A stretch of DNA of 64,000 nucleotides, from positions 85,141-149,140 of the forward strand of contig MKWE01000017.1 of assembly GCA_001899585.1 (NCBI GenBank), written 5' to 3'. Of this stretch, positions 1-8,478 are shown in pieces (position 1 is the first letter of the stretch; every line of letters begins with the position of its first letter). This stretch comes from Rhodospirillales bacterium 70-18 (GTDB lineage: Bacteria > Pseudomonadota > Alphaproteobacteria > Acetobacterales > Acetobacteraceae). The notes beneath the pieces are model-generated. The model was not told where the DNA came from and ran no database searches. It saw only the letters and a list, made by a program, of their open reading frames with translations. The translations under genes were made by a program, and so were the position numbers.

Positions 1-601
1 GCATCCTTTTCTCGACGTCGCCGTGGGTGGACATCATTTTGTAGAAGGGCATGAGGTATTTCTCCTCGCGCCCTTCCACGAGCATGGTCGCGATATCGAC
101 CGCGCCATGGAAGCCGAAATGCCAGAAGCCGCCGGTCGACGTGTTCGTGTGATCCTCGAGCCCGAAGCCGGGGATGAACGCCTCACCGAACACGAACCGG
201 CGGACCTCCTGCGGATGGCGCGAGGCGTAAGCATAGGCGACCATGGCACCGATATCGCCGCCGACCAGGTTGACCTCGGAGAAGCCCAACTCGCGGACGA
301 TTGCGCGAACATCTTCGGCGACATTCACCTTTGAGTAGCCGTCCTTGGTCTTTTCCGAATAGCCCATGCCGCGAAGATCGGGCGCGATAGCTGTGAACCC
401 GGCTGCGGCGAGCGGCACCAAGACTCTCCGCCAGTCCTCCCACGTGTAGGCGAAGCCGTGCAGAAGCAGGACCGCCGGCCCGTCTCCGCCCACGACATAG
501 TGAATGCGAGCCCCGTTCGCGGCGCTGTAGCGGTGGGTGAAGCCGATGAGCCCCTCGACCGGAGTGCCTTCGGCTGGTGGCGTAACTGAGATGATTGTCA
601 T
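1..601 (-). CDS. alpha/beta hydrolase, epoxide-hydrolase-like (partial, 3' end outside window)
   Basis: The minus-strand frame is open from an ATG at 601 to the window edge, giving 200 visible residues. A GGAG ribosome binding site lies just upstream. The sequence shows the alpha/beta-hydrolase core: an HGF oxyanion-hole turn at residues 48-50 (in LLLHGF), a DLRGMGYS segment at about 75-82, and a GGDIGA nucleophile elbow at 114-119. The elbow residue is Asp116, which in this fold is typical of epoxide hydrolases and haloalkane dehalogenases rather than Ser-type esterases. The catalytic His is beyond the edge. The substrate cannot be inferred. It probably belongs with the oxidoreductase and GST cargo that follows. 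Confidence 0.85.
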   Translation of the reverse strand, partial: MTIISVTPPAEGTPVEGLIGFTHRYSAANGARIHYVVGGDGPAVLLLHGFAYTWEDWRRVLVPLAAAGFTAIAPDLRGMGYSEKTKDGYSKVNVAEDVRAIVRELGFSEVNLVGGDIGAMVAYAYASRHPQEVRRFVFGEAFIPGFGLEDHTNTSTGGFWHFGFHGAVDIATMLVEGREEKYLMPFYKMMSTHGDVEKRM

Positions 602-874
602 ATCTTACTCCGATCGGGTCAAAGAATTCGCTGTCGCCGTTCCAAAACCGCCGCTGTGAGGGCGGCAGGATGGGCGCGGGGCGCGGCGTCGCTTTGCGTC
701 GGGGCAAGTGATGTTGTTGGCTTCCTCAGTGGGAGAGGGCCGGCGATGCCGCTACCATCAATTAGATGGCCACCTTGCCGTTGCCGCAGTAGCCAATATT
801 AGTCGATGCTATCCATCGTTAATGTCGATAGATGGTCGGTCATTCTGGTTTGTCTAACGCGATAGCGACCGGAA
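602..874. other. intergenic, nothing recognised
   Basis: This 273-bp stretch lies upstream of the hydrolase and downstream of the LysR gene. I see no convincing ORF, RNA or repeat. It should contain the hydrolase promoter. Confidence 0.4.
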
Positions 875-1798
875 TTACGCTCTTAGACCGTCCGAATTTC
901 GCAATTGCACGTTCGCAGTCGAGCGGATGCGATCAAGCAACCACCGAGCGGCCGGGCCAGGAAGGCTGTCGGCCTTGTAGATGGCCTGCATCGGTAAAAG
1001 CCCGGGTCCAGGCCCTTCCAGCATGATCCGGACAAGCTGACCCGCTGCCAGATCTTCTGAAACCATCGGCAACGGCATATGTCCCCAGCCAAGCCCAGCG
1101 ACCAGAAAGGCGTGTTTGGCGCCTAGATCGGAAAGACGCCATGTGTTGCTGCTCTGGACGCCCAGATCGACGCCCTTCGTCAGGGCGGAGCGATCCGTAA
1201 GAACGAGCTGTGTTTCGGTTTCTGCCTGATCCAACGACACGGGTCCGCGCCATCTTGCCAACGCATGGTTCGGCGCGACTACGGTCACCATTTCGACGGA
1301 CAGCAAACGTTCGGACGAAAGCGATGGCGGGATCATCGGATAGGTTCCCATGATTCCGACGCTGCATCGTCCATCCTCCACCAATTCAGCGACGGCGCCG
1401 AGCGCTTCGACGTGGAGTCGGATTGGCGTGCGAGGATAAACGGACGCGAACGCGCTCACGACTTCCGTCAGCAGCCGCTGCGGGAACATGACATCGACCA
1501 CGATCGACAGGACGGGCTCGAGGCCTGCGGAGAGACTGCGCGCCTGGGCCTTCAATCTGTCTGCGTCACGGACGATCTGCCGCGCTGAGGGAAGTAGACT
1601 TTTCGCGCCGGCGGTGAGCTGCGGATAGCGGGCGGTCCGCTCAAACAGCGTCAATTCCAGCTGTGCTTCGAGGTTCGCGATCGTCTGGCTCACGACAGAC
1701 TGCGCGCGGCCCAGTTTGCGTCCTGCGGCAGAGAAGCTGCCTTCGTCCGCGGCGGCCACGAAGGTGCGAAGGTGATCCAGGGAAACGCCATCCAGCAT
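875..1798 (-). CDS. LysR-family transcriptional regulator
   Basis: A 307-residue protein of normal LysR length. The N-terminal winged HTH spans roughly residues 8-66, with the family pattern FVAAADEGSFSAAGRKLG followed by SVVSQTIANLEAQL and LFERT. The rest is the periplasmic-binding-protein-like effector domain. It is divergent from the epimerase-like gene at 1889, with 90 bp between them. That is the usual layout in which a LysR protein autoregulates and controls its divergent neighbour. The effector is not predictable. Confidence 0.93.
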   Translation of the reverse strand: MLDGVSLDHLRTFVAAADEGSFSAAGRKLGRAQSVVSQTIANLEAQLELTLFERTARYPQLTAGAKSLLPSARQIVRDADRLKAQARSLSAGLEPVLSIVVDVMFPQRLLTEVVSAFASVYPRTPIRLHVEALGAVAELVEDGRCSVGIMGTYPMIPPSLSSERLLSVEMVTVVAPNHALARWRGPVSLDQAETETQLVLTDRSALTKGVDLGVQSSNTWRLSDLGAKHAFLVAGLGWGHMPLPMVSEDLAAGQLVRIMLEGPGPGLLPMQAIYKADSLPGPAARWLLDRIRSTANVQLRNSDGLRA

Positions 1799-1888
1799 GT
1801 ATCGTCCAAACAGATATCAAACATCGAATAATATAGGCTTATCACATGGAAAGCCGTCCGTATATTGCTGATCACGATAGGATGGGTC

Positions 1889-2812
1889 ATGAAACAGCAC
1901 ATTTTGATATTCGGAGCAGGTGGGTTCGTAGGTGGCGGGGTATCCCGCCATCTCTCGGCGACAGGGCATGTCGTGCGCGGTGTCACGCGTTCGCCCGAGA
2001 GCGCGGACCGGCTGCGAGCCGCATCGATCACGCCGATTATCGGCGATCTGGAAAACAACCTGAACGCCTTGGCTGCGGCAACTAAGGATGCGGATGCAAT
2101 CATATATGCGGCCCAGCTTCACCCCGACGCCGAGCATCACGCCGTCTCAGTGCTGCTCGATGCGATCGCCGGGACGAACAAGCGCTTCATCTTCACGTCG
2201 GGCACCGGCGTCTTCCTCCAGCGGACAGGCGGAGCCTGGAGCCAGGACAGCTTCTCCGAGGAGGATGTCTTTACACCCGAGCCTTTGGCCGCGCGCCGTA
2301 TCGAGGTCGAAGCGCTCGTGCGTGCCGCCCCAAAGCGCGACATCCATGGAATTGTGATCCGGCCACCGGAGATCTGGGGTCCGGCGGATCATGGCCACGT
2401 CGCAATGACCTATCGCTCGGTCGCCGCGACGGGCACCGCCTGCTATGTCGGCGAAGGGCTGGCCAGCTATTCCAATGTCCATATCGAGGATATCGCTCGG
2501 CTCTATGCGCTGGCGGCTGAACGCGGCGAAGCGGGCGCACTGTATCATGGCGTCGGCGGCGAGATTCCCAACCGATGGATCGCGGAAGCTGTGGCGCGCG
2601 ACCTCGGCTGTGAGGCGCGTAGCGTCTCCGCGGAAGAAGCGAACGATGTTTGGGGCGAGTTCGGCGCGCTGATTATGGCCTCGTCAAGCCGGTCGCGTTC
2701 GCCCAGGGCGCGCGACGAACTCGGCTGGACGGCTGAAAGTACGGACATGCTCGCCATGATCGGTGAGCCACGCCTGAAGGCTTTGGCCGAGAGCGCTCCG
2801 CCAACCAACTGA
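1889..2812 (+). CDS. NAD(P)-dependent epimerase/NmrA-like oxidoreductase
   Basis: About 307 residues from ATG 1889. I chose this ATG over one at 1865 because AGGATGG sits just upstream and the protein then begins directly with the Rossmann strand. The GAGGFVG dinucleotide-binding motif is at residues 9-15. The middle keeps atypical extended-SDR features (a FTSGTG strand), but no clear YxxxK pair is visible, so catalysis is uncertain. It is divergently paired with the LysR gene at 875-1798, its likely regulator. It starts a co-directional group with the SDR and GST genes. Confidence 0.8.
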   Translation: MKQHILIFGAGGFVGGGVSRHLSATGHVVRGVTRSPESADRLRAASITPIIGDLENNLNALAAATKDADAIIYAAQLHPDAEHHAVSVLLDAIAGTNKRFIFTSGTGVFLQRTGGAWSQDSFSEEDVFTPEPLAARRIEVEALVRAAPKRDIHGIVIRPPEIWGPADHGHVAMTYRSVAATGTACYVGEGLASYSNVHIEDIARLYALAAERGEAGALYHGVGGEIPNRWIAEAVARDLGCEARSVSAEEANDVWGEFGALIMASSSRSRSPRARDELGWTAESTDMLAMIGEPRLKALAESAPPTN

Positions 2813-2904
2813 CGGCACTTGCCGCCATCGAAACTCTGCGTCCGGCGACCACTCGGCAGCCGGCAAGGGCAGAACTTTGCCAACAACAACGAAGGAAGAC
2901 ATCA

Positions 2905-3645
2905 ATGAGCACACATCAGGACAAGGTCGCGATCATCACCGGCGGCAAGCAGGGCATCGGGCGCGGCATCGCCAATCTTTTGGCGCAGCGCGGCGCGAAA
3001 ATCGTCCTCGTCAATCGCGAGGATGCCGCAAAGGAAGCGTCCGAGATCGGCAATGGCGCGATCGCCATCGCCGCTGACGTGACGAGTGAGGCCGATTGGG
3101 CGCGAGTCGCCGGCGAGGTGGAGCAGAAGTTCGGCCGCGCCGACATCCTCGTGCATGCGGCCGGCATTTACCCGATCGCCGGACTCGACCAGATGACGCA
3201 GGAGGAATGGCGCCGCGTAATGGCTGTGAACCTCGACGCGCATGTGATCGGCGCCCGCGCGATCGTGCCGCTGATGCGCAAAGCGGGTGGCGGATCGATT
3301 GTCGCCGTGGGTTCCGACGCGGTCGGCATGGTGACCCCGCCCGGAATGGGCTTCTCCCATTACATCACGTCGAAGATGGGCGTGGTCGGTCTCGTCCGCG
3401 CGCTCGCCAATGAGCTCGCGGCTGACAACATCATCGTCAATGCCGTCCATCCTGGCATCACCGACACGGAAGGTGCGAGCGGCATGCCGAACGAGCAGAA
3501 AGCGCAGGTCTACATGATGCAGGCGATCAAGCGGCTCGGCACGCCGGCCGACATCGCCGGACCCGTCGCCTTCCTCACCAGTGAGGACGCGCGTTTCGTG
3601 ACCGGTCAGACGCTTGTGGTCGATGGCGGCCTGATGCGGCTCTGA
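2905..3645 (+). CDS. short-chain dehydrogenase/reductase (SDR)
   Basis: A 246-residue classical SDR. The cofactor motif TGGKQGIG is at residues 12-19, HAAG (the NNAG equivalent) at about 84-87, Ser137 is in VAVGS, and the YxxxK pair is Tyr153/Lys157 in HYITSK. The C-terminus carries the usual FLTSEDARFVTGQ and VVDGG segment. It probably oxidises or reduces an alcohol or ketone with NAD(P)H. The substrate is unknown. It lies 92 bp after the epimerase-like gene, has GGAAG before its ATG, and precedes the GST. Confidence 0.92.
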   Translation: MSTHQDKVAIITGGKQGIGRGIANLLAQRGAKIVLVNREDAAKEASEIGNGAIAIAADVTSEADWARVAGEVEQKFGRADILVHAAGIYPIAGLDQMTQEEWRRVMAVNLDAHVIGARAIVPLMRKAGGGSIVAVGSDAVGMVTPPGMGFSHYITSKMGVVGLVRALANELAADNIIVNAVHPGITDTEGASGMPNEQKAQVYMMQAIKRLGTPADIAGPVAFLTSEDARFVTGQTLVVDGGLMRL

Positions 3646-3661
3646 CCGGAAGTGGAGAGCC

Positions 3662-3695
3662 CGCCAGCACGTCCGGTGAAACGGACGTGCTGGCG
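3662..3695 (+). terminator. 14-bp perfect hairpin between SDR and GST genes
   Basis: Two 14-bp arms (CGCCAGCACGTCCG at 3662-3675 and its exact reverse complement at 3682-3695) flank a GTGAAA loop. There is no T-run, so it may act as a weak or Rho-assisted terminator, an mRNA-processing or stability element that sets unequal SDR:GST levels, or an attenuator. The GST Shine-Dalgarno (AGGAGG) lies 5 nt beyond the right arm. Confidence 0.6.
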
Positions 3696-3709
3696 ACCAG
3701 GAGGCAAGC

Positions 3710-4318
3710 ATGAAACTCTTCTACCATCCTGGAACCTGCTCGCTCGCCCCGCACATCGTGCTGGAAGAAGGCGGTTTCGACTTTGCGCTTGAGCTCGTTG
3801 ACGAGCACCATCGCTATTCGGCAGGCGACTTCTACGCTGTGAATCCGAAGGGCTACATTCCCGCACTGGAGCTGGATGACGGCGAGATTCTCACTGAGGG
3901 CGTGGCAATCGTTCAGCATCTGGCTGATATTGCGCCCGTCGAGGGACTAATTCCCGCGGTCGGCACGGTCAGCCGTGCGCGCTGCGTCGAATGGCTGACT
4001 TTCACGGCGACAGAGCTGCACAAGGCGTTTCCCCCGCTTTGGACACCGTCGTATCCAGACGATCTTCGCGCCAAGGGGATGGACCTACTCCAACAGCGGA
4101 TCGCCTTCACCAATGCCCACCTCGGAAGGCGCGATTACCTGTTGGGCGACCGGTTCAGTGTCGCAGATGCCTACCTCTACACTGTCCTGAATTGGGCAAG
4201 CCGCATCGACCTGGATTTGGCTCAATGGCCCCATGCAAAGGCTTTCACGACACGCATGGAGGCGCGGCCCAAAGTCAAGAAAGCGCTGGAAGTCGAGAAG
4301 AAAGCGACGCGGGCATGA
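3710..4318 (+). CDS. glutathione S-transferase, beta-class-like
   Basis: 202 residues, the normal GST size. The N-terminal thioredoxin fold begins with the bacterial signature LFYHPGTCSLAPHI. Cys10 is the residue that forms the mixed disulfide with glutathione in beta-class enzymes. A cis-Pro segment GYIPALELDDG follows near residue 47, then the all-helical C-terminal domain. It probably conjugates or dehalogenates an electrophile. Its position after SDR and epimerase-like genes suggests a detoxification or aromatic-degradation cassette, but that is inference. Confidence 0.9.
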   Translation: MKLFYHPGTCSLAPHIVLEEGGFDFALELVDEHHRYSAGDFYAVNPKGYIPALELDDGEILTEGVAIVQHLADIAPVEGLIPAVGTVSRARCVEWLTFTATELHKAFPPLWTPSYPDDLRAKGMDLLQQRIAFTNAHLGRRDYLLGDRFSVADAYLYTVLNWASRIDLDLAQWPHAKAFTTRMEARPKVKKALEVEKKATRA

Positions 4319-4378
4319 GACGGCGCGCCTCGATCCTAACCCTCGGTAGGGCTGGTCTGGTCATCGCGAGCGACCATC

Positions 4379-5281
4379 ATGCCAGATATCGCGCTTGACC
4401 TTCGTTATCTAACATATGCGCTTCACGTGGCCGAGTACGGCAGTTTTCGACGTGCCGCCGACAGACTCAATCTCTCACAGTCCACCCTGAGCCGACGAAT
4501 TCAGTTGCTCGAACGAAGGCTCGGCGTACCCTTGTTCGAGCGCCGAAGGACCGGCGCCAAGCCGACGCTCATCGGACAAAAATTCATGCGCGACGCGGCA
4601 GTCGGGGCGGAGCATCTTCGCCAGGCAGTCAGCGAAATGTCCGAGGTTCAGCGAGGCAGTGCAGGAGAATTGAGAATAGGTTTCGTCGGCTCTCTTGCTC
4701 AAGGAACTCTCGGTAACCTTCTCGAAGCCTATCGGCAAGGGTTCCCCAACGTCGAGATTAGGCTGGAGGAAGCCACTTCGCGGGGGAATGCCGCGGGCGT
4801 GTTGAATGGACGTCTCGACATCGCTTTCATTCCGGGCGAACCGCGTCTTCCCGGTTGCGAGGCAAGGCATCTTTGGGACGAAGAGCTCTACGTTGCTGTG
4901 TCGACGCAACACCGGCTTGCGGGGCATGAAGCCGTCACCTGGAGCGACCTTCGCAATGAGACGTTTCTCGTTGCCGCCGATTTCCATGGCCCTGAGGTCG
5001 AAGGGATCATCGTACGAAACGTATCTGCTTTGGGCTTTCATCCAAAGATTGCAGTACATCGGGTAGGTCGCGAGAACCTGATCAATATGGTTGGGCGAGG
5101 GTTCGGTCTCACGCTGGCGGCGAGTTCGACATTGGGCGCTATTTACCCGGCCGTTACTTTCCTCCCGATCAGGTCCAGGAATGACAGCGTTAGATGGAGT
5201 GCCGTATGGTCATCGGGAAATCAGAATCCAGGATTGAAGCGATTGCTCGCTTTGAGCGCCACCTTGGCGAACGGTTCCTAG
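4379..5281 (+). CDS. LysR-family transcriptional regulator
   Basis: A 300-residue LysR protein. The HTH (about residues 6-64) contains EYGSFRRAADRLNLSQSTLSRR and LFERR; the remainder is the substrate-sensing domain. It lies 60 bp after the GST on the same strand and is the last gene before the conjugation block begins in the opposite orientation at 5333-5563. Its AT content is slightly higher than that of the trb genes. The target is unknown. Confidence 0.92.
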   Translation: MPDIALDLRYLTYALHVAEYGSFRRAADRLNLSQSTLSRRIQLLERRLGVPLFERRRTGAKPTLIGQKFMRDAAVGAEHLRQAVSEMSEVQRGSAGELRIGFVGSLAQGTLGNLLEAYRQGFPNVEIRLEEATSRGNAAGVLNGRLDIAFIPGEPRLPGCEARHLWDEELYVAVSTQHRLAGHEAVTWSDLRNETFLVAADFHGPEVEGIIVRNVSALGFHPKIAVHRVGRENLINMVGRGFGLTLAASSTLGAIYPAVTFLPIRSRNDSVRWSAVWSSGNQNPGLKRLLALSATLANGS

Positions 5282-5332
5282 AGCTTCTTTGACCACAGAC
5301 AGGCGGCGTCCCACGTACGACGGCTTGTGCGT

Positions 5333-5563
5333 CTAACCCTGCAGTGATCGCGTCCGACGGGCTTTGGCGAATCCCCTATCGGTTGCGATGAAGCGCTGTA
5401 CCATCGGCGCGATCAGCTTCGCGGGATCGGAGACGGCCCGGCCGGTTTCCTGTGCCAGGACCTCGGCATAGGCGACGAGATCCCGGTGCAGCGGCGCGGG
5501 CAGCTCGACCGTCACCTTGATCGGCTTGTCGTCGGCGATGGGGCCGAGTTTGAGCTTGGTCAT
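5333..5563 (-). CDS. DUF2274 protein, last gene of trb operon
   Basis: A 76-residue protein that I recognise as the DUF2274 type commonly found directly after trbI in alphaproteobacterial conjugative elements. It begins MTKLKLGPIADDKP, followed by VTVELPAPLHRDLVAYAEV, which resembles a ribbon-helix-helix DNA-binding fold. One nucleotide separates it from the trbI stop codon, so it is translated as part of the trb operon. An autoregulatory role is possible but not shown. Confidence 0.8.
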   Translation of the reverse strand: MTKLKLGPIADDKPIKVTVELPAPLHRDLVAYAEVLAQETGRAVSDPAKLIAPMVQRFIATDRGFAKARRTRSLQG

Positions 5564-5564
5564 C

Positions 5565-6773
5565 TCATCCTCCGTATGGTTCGAGCACCAGGTCGCGCGT
5601 GACGATTACCCGCACCGGAAAGCCCGGCCGGATCGTGAGCGTCGGGGCGATATTGAGCTGGCGGCGGATGATCTGTTGGCCAGCATCGTTGATCGTGTCC
5701 TGACCGCCATTGCGGATCGCCTGGATCAGCCGGTCGTCGTCGTTCGTGGCAAGTTCGGCGCCGACGCTGAGCAGCGTCGAGAGCCCGGCAGCCTTGACCA
5801 AATCCCACCAGTGATAATCGACCCCGTCCTGAAGGCCGGCATAACCCTCGGCGTCGGCACCGGGCTGACGTTCCAGCACGATGCTCCGCCCATTCGGGAA
5901 GATCAGGCGGTTCCAGACCAAGAGGACACGGCTTTGCCCGAACTGCACATTGTTGTCGTACTGGCCTACGACGCGCGCGCCCTGAGGGATGAGGAGGATG
6001 CGGCCCGTTGGACTGTCGTAGATGTTTTCGGTGACCTGGGCCGTGATCTGGCCGGGCAAATCAGATCGGATGCCGGTGATCAGCGCGGCCGAGATAACTG
6101 CGCCTGCCTGAAGGATGTTGGGCGACGCCGGCGCCGCGACGCGGTCGGCCGCGACCGTGCGCCGGTCTACCGGCGCGTTGAGGAAGGCCTGCTGCCGTTC
6201 TTGAGCCGTGGGTGTCGCCGGTGGCGGCGCGAGCCCGAGGCTCGTGAGGTTCGGCGTCGGAGTGCTGGGCGCCGTTGCAGTGACTGGCGCAGCGTTGCGT
6301 GCTTCCGACGCCGCAAACAGCCGGCTCGTTCGCGCCGTCTCGATTTCCTGAAGTCGCCGTTGCTCCTCGGCGCTGAGTCCCGGTTGCGGCTGGACGACGC
6401 CGGGCGTCGGCACGGGCTGCCCGCGGTTCTGGGCGCTGACGATCGGTCTGCCGAGGTCGCCGGGCAGTGGCGGACCGAGCTGGGGCACGCTGGTATAGTC
6501 GCGCGGCAGTCCCTGGAGGCCGTCCGCTGTCGAGCGATTGTCGGTCGAATACAGTTCCTCGGGCGGCCGGCCGCCATTGCGGGTCTGGAGTGCGTAGACG
6601 AGCGCGCCGCCCAGACCGAGGCTCGCGACGAGGCCGAGCCCTGCCAGCACCTTGCGCGATAGCCGCGTGACACGCGGCGCATCGGCGCGCAGCCGCATCG
6701 ACGCGGCCGCCTCCGGCGCCGAGCCCGTAAGCGGCGCTCCGGACTCCTCTTCCTCGTTCCGGTCATCGCTCAC
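5565..6773 (-). CDS. trbI: conjugal transfer protein TrbI (VirB10-like)
   Basis: 402 residues from a GTG start that overlaps the trbG stop (GTGA). A short cytoplasmic N-terminus is followed by one transmembrane helix at about residues 42-62, a proline-rich periplasmic stretch and a C-terminal VirB10/TrbI domain (about 190-395). This protein spans the envelope and links the inner-membrane ATPase complex to the outer-membrane TrbG pore of the mating-pair-formation type IV secretion system. Confidence 0.93.
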   Translation of the reverse strand: MSDDRNEEEESGAPLTGSAPEAAASMRLRADAPRVTRLSRKVLAGLGLVASLGLGGALVYALQTRNGGRPPEELYSTDNRSTADGLQGLPRDYTSVPQLGPPLPGDLGRPIVSAQNRGQPVPTPGVVQPQPGLSAEEQRRLQEIETARTSRLFAASEARNAAPVTATAPSTPTPNLTSLGLAPPPATPTAQERQQAFLNAPVDRRTVAADRVAAPASPNILQAGAVISAALITGIRSDLPGQITAQVTENIYDSPTGRILLIPQGARVVGQYDNNVQFGQSRVLLVWNRLIFPNGRSIVLERQPGADAEGYAGLQDGVDYHWWDLVKAAGLSTLLSVGAELATNDDDRLIQAIRNGGQDTINDAGQQIIRRQLNIAPTLTIRPGFPVRVIVTRDLVLEPYGG

Positions 6774-7798
6774 GACGCGGGCCTCCCGTCGGTGCGGGTG
6801 ATCCGGACACGCTTCTGGTTGTCGCCCGAGCCGAAGCGGAGCTCGGCGGCGGCGAACAGCCGGTCGACGATCATGTAGTTGTTGCGGACCCGGTAGTTGA
6901 CGAGTTCGGAGGTGTTGCCCTCGGCGCCGACGACGAAGAGCGGCGGCATCTCTCCCTGGCCGATGCCCCTCGGAAACTCGATGAAGACCTGCCGGCCGTC
7001 GTCATAGGCACGCAACGGCCGCCACGCCGCACGGTCGCCCGTCACCTCGTAGCGGAAGTTGATGCGCGAAAGATCGACGCCCGTCGCCACCGGTTGGGTC
7101 GCCTGTGCTTCGGTGTTCTGGCGGCGGAGCGCGATGAGTTGGTCCTGCGGATATTGCCAGGACACCGAGGCCATATAGGTGCGCTCGGTCGAGCGCAGCT
7201 CCATATGGTAGGTGCGCAGGTTGGTGTTGATGACGAGGTTGGTCATCAGGTCGGCGCGCGTCGGCTTGACCAGAATGTGGACCTGAAGCGTGGCGCCCGA
7301 GCCGCTCTGGGTGTCGCCGATGATCCAGCGCACAGTGTCGCCGGCCGCCACCGGGCCAGAGCCGACGAGCTGCTCGCCGGGCTGAAGAGCGATGTCGGTG
7401 ATCTGTCCGACCGCCGTATAGACTTGGTACAAGGCTCCTTGCGTGAAAGGATAGACTTGCATCGAGTTGATGAACCCGTCGCGCACCGGCTGAATCCTTG
7501 CGGCAGCGTTGGCCTGATTGACCCGTGCGGTCGGGTCGGCCGGCTCGGGCGCGCGGCGCGATTCCTCGACGGGCTTCATCTGGCCGGGCAGCGGTAGCGG
7601 CCTCGGCAACTCGACGACCTGCACCGGCGCGGGCGGATCAACGGTCTGCACGGCGGCAGGCGCGTCATCGTAACTGATTTCCGGCGGCTTCTGCGTCGTT
7701 GCACAGCCGGCGAGCGCGGTGGCTGAAAGTAGCAACGCCGCCAATGTGTGACTACGGAAAGCCGGTTCTCCAGCTTTACGGAAAATCGGCATCGTCAT
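6770..7798 (-). CDS. trbG: conjugal transfer protein TrbG (VirB9-like), lipoprotein-type signal
   Basis: 342 residues from ATG 7798, which overlaps the trbF stop codon as ATGA; a longer reading upstream lies inside trbF and is rejected. The N-terminus is a lipoprotein-type signal ending TALAGC, with the lipid-acceptor candidate Cys32. The body is the VirB9/CagX-type domain (YPQDQ and NYRVRNNYMIVDRLF near the C-terminus). TrbG forms the outer-membrane part of the core channel together with TrbI. Confidence 0.93.
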   Translation of the reverse strand: MTMPIFRKAGEPAFRSHTLAALLLSATALAGCATTQKPPEISYDDAPAAVQTVDPPAPVQVVELPRPLPLPGQMKPVEESRRAPEPADPTARVNQANAAARIQPVRDGFINSMQVYPFTQGALYQVYTAVGQITDIALQPGEQLVGSGPVAAGDTVRWIIGDTQSGSGATLQVHILVKPTRADLMTNLVINTNLRTYHMELRSTERTYMASVSWQYPQDQLIALRRQNTEAQATQPVATGVDLSRINFRYEVTGDRAAWRPLRAYDDGRQVFIEFPRGIGQGEMPPLFVVGAEGNTSELVNYRVRNNYMIVDRLFAAAELRFGSGDNQKRVRITRTDGRPAS

Positions 7799-8478
7799 TG
7801 CCCCAGCTCCCGTGACCAAGAAATTGCGTTGACGTAGATCCCCAGCGGATTGGCGCGCAGCCGGTCGGCGTTGCGCGGAATCTGGACGACGATGGTGAGG
7901 ATCGCCGTCCATCGGGTCGATTCGGCGAGCTGGCCGTTCTCGTAGCGGCGCTCGGTCCATGCGACGCGGAAGCTACCCGGAGACGCACGGATCACGCTCG
8001 AGACGTCGACGGCGATCTGCTGGCGGCCGACCTTGGCGAAGGGATCGTTGGAGCGCGCGTAGTCGTTGAGCGCCGCTGCTCCTCGGTCCGTCGTGAAGTC
8101 ATAGGCCCGCAACCAGTTCTGACGGACGATGATCGCGTCGGCCGGGATCGAGCGGACCTGCTCGATGAAGCGCGCGAGATGAAACGCGATCTGGGGATCG
8201 GTCGGCTGATAGTCGGCGGTTGCCGGAGCGATCGCCTGCGCCTGGCCGAGACGGTCGGTCTGGACGACCCATGGAACAACGGTCCCGCGTGCCGACTGCC
8301 AGACCAGCGCCGCCGCGAACCCCGCCGACAGGAAGAGCGAGCCGAACGCCATATAGCGCCAATTGCGGGCCTGGACGCGAGCCGAGCCGATGCGGTCGTC
8401 CCAGACCTGGGCGGCGCGCTGGTACGGCGTTTCGGGTTCGGGAGCTTTTCCATAGTGGGTCGAGGGTCGTCGAAACAT
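7795..8478 (-). CDS. trbF: conjugal transfer protein TrbF (VirB8-like)
   Basis: 227 residues with one transmembrane helix near residues 42-61 and a periplasmic VirB8-type domain. It is an inner-membrane assembly factor of the type IV secretion system. Its start codon overlaps the trbL stop (TGATG) and its stop overlaps the trbG start (ATGA), so all three are translationally coupled. Confidence 0.93.
   Translation of the reverse strand: MFRRPSTHYGKAPEPETPYQRAAQVWDDRIGSARVQARNWRYMAFGSLFLSAGFAAALVWQSARGTVVPWVVQTDRLGQAQAIAPATADYQPTDPQIAFHLARFIEQVRSIPADAIIVRQNWLRAYDFTTDRGAAALNDYARSNDPFAKVGRQQIAVDVSSVIRASPGSFRVAWTERRYENGQLAESTRWTAILTIVVQIPRNADRLRANPLGIYVNAISWSRELGQ

Noticed and set aside
5517-6662. 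381-aa plus-strand ORF opposite trbI
   Set aside because: Shadow frame of trbI; Arg/Asp-rich with no recognisable domain.
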